DNA from: Ostrinia nubilalis
Lineage: Eukaryota; Arthropoda; Insecta; Lepidoptera; Crambidae
Assembly: GCF_963855985.1 (NCBI RefSeq)
Contig: NC_087119.1
Span: 2,768,001-2,832,000, forward strand
DNA: 64,000 nt
Direction of reading: 5' to 3'
Shown here piece after piece: positions 57,772 through 64,000 of the stretch. Within the stretch, counting starts at the first letter, position 1. Each line of letters starts with the position of its first letter. The notes beneath the pieces are model-generated. The model was given only the letters and a program-made list of their open reading frames with translations, did not search any database and had not been told where the DNA came from. The position numbers and the translations under genes are program-made.

Positions 57772-59317
57772 ATTTTTTTTATTATTTATCGATTATAAAG
57801 AATGTATTTAAAACTAACACCCAAGTACTATATCTACAACCAACCAACTTATACAAACACAAAATAATAATATTAATACACAGCACCATGCCTGCTCTAA
57901 GTATCCACCACCTTAAATAAACACAATTACATTACTGAGCTTCTAAATAAAGTAGACACATACCCGTACACAAATAGCACAAAGATGTCGGTATTCATTA
58001 AAGACAACAAAAATGTAAATCACGAAACGTCTCCCGCCCCAGCCCTTCCTTCAGTTCGCCGAATCCTTTCAGTTCCCTACAGTGCGGAATCGTTGTCCCA
58101 AGTTTCGTGCGGCTGTCCGGTGGACTATTTTAAGAACACTCTCGTGCATAGTAGTTTGTACTTAACAATGTTAACCAAACCAAAACGTGTAATTTTGTTA
58201 AAAAAAGAAAAAGTACCTATTTATGGTTAACATCAACAGTACTTTTAAGTTAATGTTATCAATTGCATGTTTTTTAAGTTATTTCATAAACAATAAAAAA
58301 CTCTTTAAGAAAAACTTGGTGCTATTTAAAGTTTCTTAGCTCAGTTTTTATTCATTCATACTATTAATTTCGAGAATTTGATTTGACATCAATTTCGACA
58401 ACCATTGTCGTAGATTCGTAATATCGTCGTAGCAAGTTTTTTCGTCTTTTTACCCGACTGTGCTAGAAGAAGGGTTATTGACGACACAGTTTAAAATACG
58501 GATACCGTATGGTCTCATCTAGTAAAACTGTAACATCTAGGTATCTGTAATAACATAGATGTGATTTTCAACAATATGAGTACCTATATCCGCAGTTTGA
58601 GAGCGACTGCGCTTGATCAAGCTACAAAAGAAGCGCGTAAAACCTATGGTTGGTAAGTACACGGTTGTAAATTTATACGTATTTACTAGTGTCAGTTCTT
58701 TTTAGTATCACACCCTACAGTCCTGAATCCCCACACAATCACGTTTACATTTATTAGGCAGGCACGTGTCATAGGTAGGTATGGACTCTACATACGAGTA
58801 GAGCTTTTGTTGCAACTTTGTATGTGACGGCGCTCTCCAGTGGCTTAATTAATTCTAACCGCAATGTAATAATTTTGGATATGGTTTAGACAAGCTAGTT
58901 ATTTTGCAATCAGTTGGAATTAACAAGCCTTTGATCTAGGATTTATTTTGTATAAGTATGTACATATTTGTAATTTGTCTTTTACTTGTATTGAGTTTTA
59001 GTTTTCACTGTGATTCTGTGTTCAAAAATACATAAATTCATACTACATACCATTTTTGCAAGGTTTTCCAAGTTATTAAATATAATACCTGATTAATTTG
59101 TGATGACACTAAGTTTTTAATCTATCGTCCTCTTTACATCCAATAGATAAAAATAAAATATTAACTACATAGTTTTGTAAAATCTAAAGAAAGCTTTTTC
59201 AGCCGCCGAAAATAAAATCCAACCGCTAAAACCATCAGAAATCCGATTGAATCTGCAAACATGGACAGACGGACAATCTGACCACAATAGGTTTCGGTAT
59301 TTTTATACTTTTTCGTC
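57772..59317. other. Intergenic, nothing recognised
   Basis: The 81-codon frame at 57985-58230 has no splice context. A common repeat fragment (TTTACCCGACTGTGC, near 58450) is present. Confidence 0.4.
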
Positions 59318-59368
59318 ATGAAATTTAATTTCAATCCCGTGACATGGTGTGAGCTCTATGATTGCGAG
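59318..59368 (+). CDS. Weak exon candidate (plus strand)
   Basis: ATG at 59318 gives 17 codons (MKFNFNPVTWCELYDCE) ending at a consensus donor GAG|GTAAGT (59368/59369). If spliced to the exon-like block at 61945 in phase 0 the frame would stop after 15 more residues, i.e. a 32-residue micropeptide. May be chance or part of a noncoding transcript. Confidence 0.25.
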
Positions 59369-59425
59369 GTAAGTAAGAGTCCTTTTGATTTCGAGTAGTT
59401 TTTTAAACATAAACGCGGCGTCTTA

Positions 59426-59716
59426 GGCCCAGAACAGACGGTGAAACGCGACTGCAACGAAACTGCAACTTTCTGATGATTCTTATGAATGAAACTGAAA
59501 CTGAAAGTTTCAAACTGGTTGCGTCATGTGTGGTCTCTCAACGGACGCTATGGCAGAAACTTAGATGCAACTCAAAAGTAACTAGCAGTTGCAGTTTCGT
59601 TGCAGTTGCGTTTCACCGTCTGTTCTGGACCCAGAACCAGAACCCAGTTTCATTCATCAGAATCATCAGAAAGTTGCAGTTTCGTTGTAGTTGCGTTTCA
59701 CCGTCTGTTCTGGGCC
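59426..59716. mobile_element. Harbinger-like MITE, second copy with duplicated end
   Basis: GGCCCAGAACAGACGGTGAA to CACCGTCTGTTCTGGGCC, TTA on both sides (59423-59425, 59717-59719). The right end appears twice (near 59630 and 59716), suggesting a partial second copy fused in. The frames of 84 and 101 codons starting at 59476 and 59600 come from this repeat and are not genes. Confidence 0.75.
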
Positions 59717-61054
59717 TTATTGTTTGGTGAAATAGGTCGCGTTGGATGGAAACCAATCTCTAGCTATTGTGTAGGTGGCGTATTGGGGGTAGGCTTCCGG
59801 CGCGAGCGGCACATGGTAAACAGGACATCCTACTGTAAAAGTTTGTTGCAATTTAGATCAAAGTCACCGCGTAAAAGTTGCACACGGATATTGTCGGAAC
59901 AATAATTGGAATACAGAACCCGCCCAACTTTTAAAACAAAAGTGCCCTCACCGATTTGTCTCTTATTAGAAGCGGCAGTCACGGGTGATTGGTGCGAGAC
60001 TGTAATGTCCTATCGGACTTTTAATTATTTGCTCTTATCCTTCCTGCCCTGGGCGAAAGCCACAAGTTCAACGCCATTTACAAAAGAAGAAGAAGAACAA
60101 ACATTCTACTTACTACAAGTAGATGCCACAGAGTTTAGTTTGATGAGTCGTCGTGTATAAATTAATGTATGGCCTACTTACAGCGTGTAAACTGAATGAC
60201 ACTGACTCGTGCCGTTGGAGCGTGAAATAATTTTGAATGAATGAACACGTGAAGACAATCATTTTACATAAGCGGATATATCTGCTGTAAGAATAATTAA
60301 GGTCGTTCGTTTGCAAAGATTTAAGTAATTAGAAGAAATCAAAAATATTTTATTCAGTTTAGACCAATAGTTATGAGAAAGAAAAGAAGGTAGAATGTAG
60401 ATTTGCACAATGTTACAAAACTATTATAATGAGCAATGTAAATTAATTCTATTTTTGTTACATAATATTTCGAGTAGATTATATTCAAAATACATAGTTA
60501 ATGCAAGAAATAGAAAATTATACATATAAGTAAGTAAGTCTTTCATAACGTTTTTGATTTCAATAAAAAAAGGAATTGCAGCGAAACCTTTTTCAAAGTA
60601 AAAGCAATTTCTAAATGTAGTTCAGCTTATAATATTTTCAAACTGCTTGCTAAATATCAATTAGCGGTTTTTCATTAATGAACCAAAGTCACTTCCAAAA
60701 TGTTAATTTGTTTATTTGTGACTAATCATTTCGCCAGACAATGATAAACCGCTCTAAATCACTAGTTGTTTGTGAATATCTAGTTAATTCTGTTACAACA
60801 TCTTGACACGTACAAACAAGTTCTCGCAGCCTTGTTTATACTCATTCGGCTGGCTTTCGATTACACCCATCGTCACACCGGGTCCCCAGCGCTTTGAGGG
60901 CGTAGGGTTGCCATGTTACTTGGCTTTTTTACAGACTTGCCCGGCCAAATATTATCTTGGCATATAGCATGGCATGTCTCCCCTCGTGACATGGCATGTC
61001 CGGCCAAATAACCCTCCTTAACCCTCCTTCTCGCGATATCGAATCAGGAGGTCG

Positions 61055-61367
61055 CTCGAAATGAGGAGATCCGTAAACGAACTAAAGTCGCTGACATAGC
61101 CCGACGGATTAGCAAGCTGAAGTGGCAATGGGCAGGGCACATAGTACGCAGAACTGACGGCCGATGGGGCAGCAAGGTTCTGGAATGGAGGCCGCGTACC
61201 GGAAAACGCAGCGTGGGACGTCCACCTACAAGGTGGACCGACGACATCGTAAAGTTAACAGGGAAGCGCTGGACGCAGGCCGCTACCAATCGATCAACAT
61301 GGAAAGCATTGGGGGAGGTCTATGTTCAGCAGTGGACGTCCTATGGCTGAAATGATGATGATGAACC
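61055..61367 (+). mobile_element. RTE-type LINE 3' fragment
   Basis: GAAATGAGGAGATCCGTAAA ... GCTGACATAGCCCGACGGAT ... CAGCAGTGGACGTCCTATGG, stop, then (ATGATG)n. Same subfamily as 13392-13525 and 53820-54096. Confidence 0.75.
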
Positions 61368-61944
61368 CTCCTTCTGGGGCAGTCCGGTAATTAAGCACCG
61401 AGTTTAGTTAAAAGCAACCCTAGGCGGGCATACAATCTCTGGTGCACCTCTATGGCACCTACAGACCACGCCTGCCGCAACGGCCGCAAACTCGTTATCA
61501 ATCGAAACTAGATCCTCAGATGGGATTTTAGATGCGTATAGGCAGCGTATCAAGCTGAACTGAATGAACCGATAGGCAGAGTTCAATTTCAGATTTAGCA
61601 TTTTTTTTTTTCAATAAAATCCAACACGACAGGGCGGTAGTAGGTAACAACGTAGGTATTTAGTTTGTGATTGGAGTCCATACAAAGAAGTACAGAATTA
61701 TTATACCTACTGTAAAAATAAATAATATTATTTTTAAAATTTTCAGCAAGTAATTGCCGGGCAAGAAGGCAAAATATTTTTTTTTATCATAATAAGGTAT
61801 TAACTTTAAACGCCCTTACGAGCATGTCAAGATAATGCTAAGCTATTGGCGCAGTGGCCCACTAATTTTCTTATTTTTCCTGTTCTGTTGTTCAATAAAG
61901 TAAAAAAAAAGTCCATTCTGATATATGTTTTCTTTTTCTTACAG

Positions 61945-61995
61945 TCGCGGTTTCGCCGAACAGCCGTGATCGAGTTCTTCTTCGGCCGCTAATCG
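61945..61995 (+). other. Exon-like block (plus strand)
   Basis: 51 nt bounded by a near-ideal acceptor (TCTTTTTCTTACAG) and donor (ATCG|GTAAGT). One of three frames is open across it (AVSPNSRDRVLLRPLI). Its length is a multiple of three. It may be an exon of a rightward gene or of a noncoding transcript; no partner exon is certain. Confidence 0.35.
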
Positions 61996-62484
61996 GTAAG
62001 TCTTCATTTCTATTTAAAAGTTTCGTTAATTTTGGGACATCCTTTAGTTCTCTAATTATGTATTGAGAGTGAGTTATTTATTATGTACTAAGACTTCAAA
62101 CTTGAATAGTTCTATGGATACATACTACTTAGTAGCTATCTGTGATTAATTATTGACTAGGTTGTGACATTTTGGGTGTATGGACGGCAACTTAAGTAAT
62201 ATTTTCATTCACTAACCTTTTCATTTGACAAGCGCTCGTTTAATCGGAAGTGGGTAAAAAAGTAATAATCAAATCAAATCAAATAGTTCAATCAGTGTAG
62301 ACCCTTTTCACGGCGCTTATACACGTCTCAAATAATATAGCTTGTCCTACCCCACTTTAGTAACTGTATCACCGCAGGCGGCCCGGGGCAAGTCAGACGC
62401 TGATGACGGCTCGATACGTCCCTGTCAAAACCTGGTTAAATTTTTTAGCTGAAAATCGTGCCTACCTCTCTCTATTTATTGAAA

Positions 62485-62878
62485 TTAGCGGCCGCCCGCG
62501 ACTTCGTACGCGTGGATCCCATTTTATCCCCTTCATCTATATTACGCGGTTTAGATTTTTTCATACAAATGTTTTTTCCCGCTAACTCCTGTTCCCGTGG
62601 GAATTTTGCAATATCCTGTTGTAACTAAGCTTTTAGTTTACTAAGGTACCTGCATGCCAAATTTCAAGCGTCTAACTTAAGCGGTTTAGATTTTTCATAC
62701 AAAAGGATTTTCCCGCTAATTCCCGATCCCGTGGGAATTTTGGGAATTCCTTTCTTAGTGCACTTCTACGGTACCTAAGCTACGTACCTTCCAAATTTCA
62801 AGTGTCTACGTTTAGCCGTTTAGGCTGTGCTTTGATATGTCAGTCAGTCAGCCAGTTTCTCCTTTTATAATATTTAGA
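62485..62878 (-). mobile_element. Helitron-like repeat with internal tandem duplication
   Basis: On the minus strand starts TCTAAATATTATAAAAGGAG and ends GGCCGCTAA. A block of about 145 bases (TTTCCCGCTAA-TCC and GTGGGAATTTTG with GGTACCT) occurs twice in tandem (about 62546-62690 and 62690-62815). Confidence 0.55.
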
Positions 62879-63958
62879 TCTGGTGCTTTTATTAATCGAC
62901 TTAAAAAAAGGTAGAGGTTGTCAATTCGGTGACCTCAAAGACTGTCCGCGTTTTATCCGGCAAAGAGTGCAACACATGGCTATATGCCAGTACCTTAAAG
63001 TAAAACCTTTTGAAATATCGGACCTGTTAAAGAGGGAAAGCACCATCAAATCATTCATAGAACTGTGTAAATATATTGTAAATAATTTAAAAGAATACAA
63101 TAGTACTTAAGAAATAATATATAAAAAAAGTGCATAAATGTATAATAAAAAAAATAAAAAAACAATAAAAAAAAAACAATTAAAAAAAAAAACCTCTAAA
63201 AAAAAAAATCTTACTTATTTTGTTAATTTTAAACCTTGTACATAAATGTGTGTAAAGTATGGAGCCTACAAGTTTGCTCGTATACATTGGCGAGAAGCTA
63301 CCAGCACTCTCTAAATATGTACATTCATTTGTCTGCATATTTAAAATACCATTACCTTGCAAAAACCAAACTCCAGTAATTTCGGCTGGAGATAAAAAAA
63401 AAAAAAAAAAAAAAAAAACATCTCCATCATTTAAGAAATGTTTTTTATTAGAAGTGTATATCTATGGTCCCCAATTGGTTCCATTAAAGTTCAAAGTAAT
63501 GCACAGTGAAATTAGTAAATTATGAAAACATTGACTAAACTTTTCTTTGAAATCAAGCAATGCAAACCGAGGGAGTTGTCGAGTGAACAACTTTCTTTGT
63601 AGGTACCTTTCTTAGGCCGTTTCAAATCACAATATAAAATTATTTATAATACCTGATATCAGATAACTTTCTCGTTGTTATTAAAACTATTTTCGTATAA
63701 ATAAACCATTATGATATTATTGACAGCTTCTTTGTTGCGATATATGAAAGCAGATGCTATTGTCTTCAATATTACCTCTATTTTGTTAGCAGATTTAGTT
63801 TACCCTTGGGTATTCAAGAGTTTAGTTTCTTCCATTAGTTTTGCTTGAATCTGTACATCATAAGTTGCAGAATGTTTTACCAGTACTTAAAAATAAACTC
63901 GGAATTCTGGACGAATTTGTTTCATTTTGGTCGTTGCAATTTCTATTATTTAATTTAA
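62879..63958. other. Repeat-derived sequence and A-rich DNA
   Basis: Starts with ATCGACTTAAAAAAAGG, a common dispersed repeat. The 75-codon (62883-63110) and 88-codon (63259-63525) plus-strand frames read as protein-like (for example FEISDLLKRESTIKSFIELC) but no family is recognised; they may be one decayed retro-insertion interrupted by A-rich tracts at 63120-63215 and a 26-A run near 63393-63418. Confidence 0.35.
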
Positions 63959-64000
63959 CTAGCGACCCGTTCGGACTTCGCACGGGTGCTAATTATACAT
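63959..64000 (-). mobile_element. 3' end of a Helitron-like repeat cut by the window edge
   Basis: On the minus strand ends GCACGGGTGCT-type hairpin... CGGGTCGCTAG before T: CACCCGTGCGAAGTCCGAAC then GGGTCGCTAG, with the usual stem and CTAG terminus. Confidence 0.55.

Noticed and set aside
57985..58230. 81-codon plus-strand frame as a gene
   Set aside because: No splice sites, promoter or recognisable family; the stretch lies in repeat-rich intergenic DNA.
59476..59905. Plus-strand frames of 84 and 101 codons
   Set aside because: They lie inside the Harbinger-like MITE and its flank and are repeated in the copy at 52631-52836.
63120..63430. Poly(A) tail marking a gene end
   Set aside because: Several unrelated A-runs are mixed with AT-rich DNA; they more likely reflect retro-insertions or simple sequence.

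Overview
This 64 kb window is AT-rich nuclear DNA from an insect, almost certainly a moth or butterfly (Lepidoptera). The evidence is long GT-AG introns, arthropod-type initiators (TCAGT), many short repeats with Helitron-like ends (hairpin plus CTAG), several 3' tails of RTE-type LINEs that end in (ATG)n, (GAA)n or (ACGA)n microsatellites, and palindromic MITEs. There is no sign of bacterial, viral or organellar gene organisation. All supported genes lie on the minus strand, so they read right to left.

Gene 1 (left edge) is visible only as a probable first coding exon at 4594-4713. It has an initiator near 5092-5096 and an ORF-containing leader. The rest of the gene probably lies beyond the left edge; I do not recognise it.

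Gene 2 (10324-19925, with 5' noncoding exons up to about 20887) is complete. Three large coding exons join in perfect phase into a 1796-residue, mostly disordered protein. It has about nine octapeptide repeats of the type hydrophobic-x-hydrophobic-P-(D/E)-R-P-K, a regular beta-like segment, a polyproline region and a single C-terminal membrane segment (tail anchor). A second start exon (18037-18245) ends in the same phase as exon 1 and would give a short-N-terminus isoform. I cannot name this gene.

Gene 3 (30304-55899) is recognisable as SCAI (suppressor of cancer cell invasion). Ten exons were joined by hand; every junction keeps frame and gives 1219 residues. The last ~580 residues are canonical SCAI. 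They are preceded in the same continuous 1981-nt exon by about 570 disordered, basic residues, and probably by a first exon 10 kb upstream that encodes a membrane-anchor-like segment and has a textbook TATA + initiator promoter. A 63-bp minisatellite lies just beyond the stop codon.

The rest is introns and intergenic DNA filled with transposon debris. Well-bounded cases include a TTAA-flanked 2.3 kb element (23973-26287), a TCTA-flanked 2.4 kb element (38690-41106), two related TGTTACGG MITEs with 4-bp target duplications, two TTA-flanked Harbinger-like MITEs, a MITE with CAAAG duplications, and a near-perfect 88-nt hairpin whose loop carries a tRNA B-box-like sequence. To the right of gene 3 only weak plus-strand exon candidates (59318-59368, 61945-61995) are seen. 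All calls were made by eye; no database search was run.
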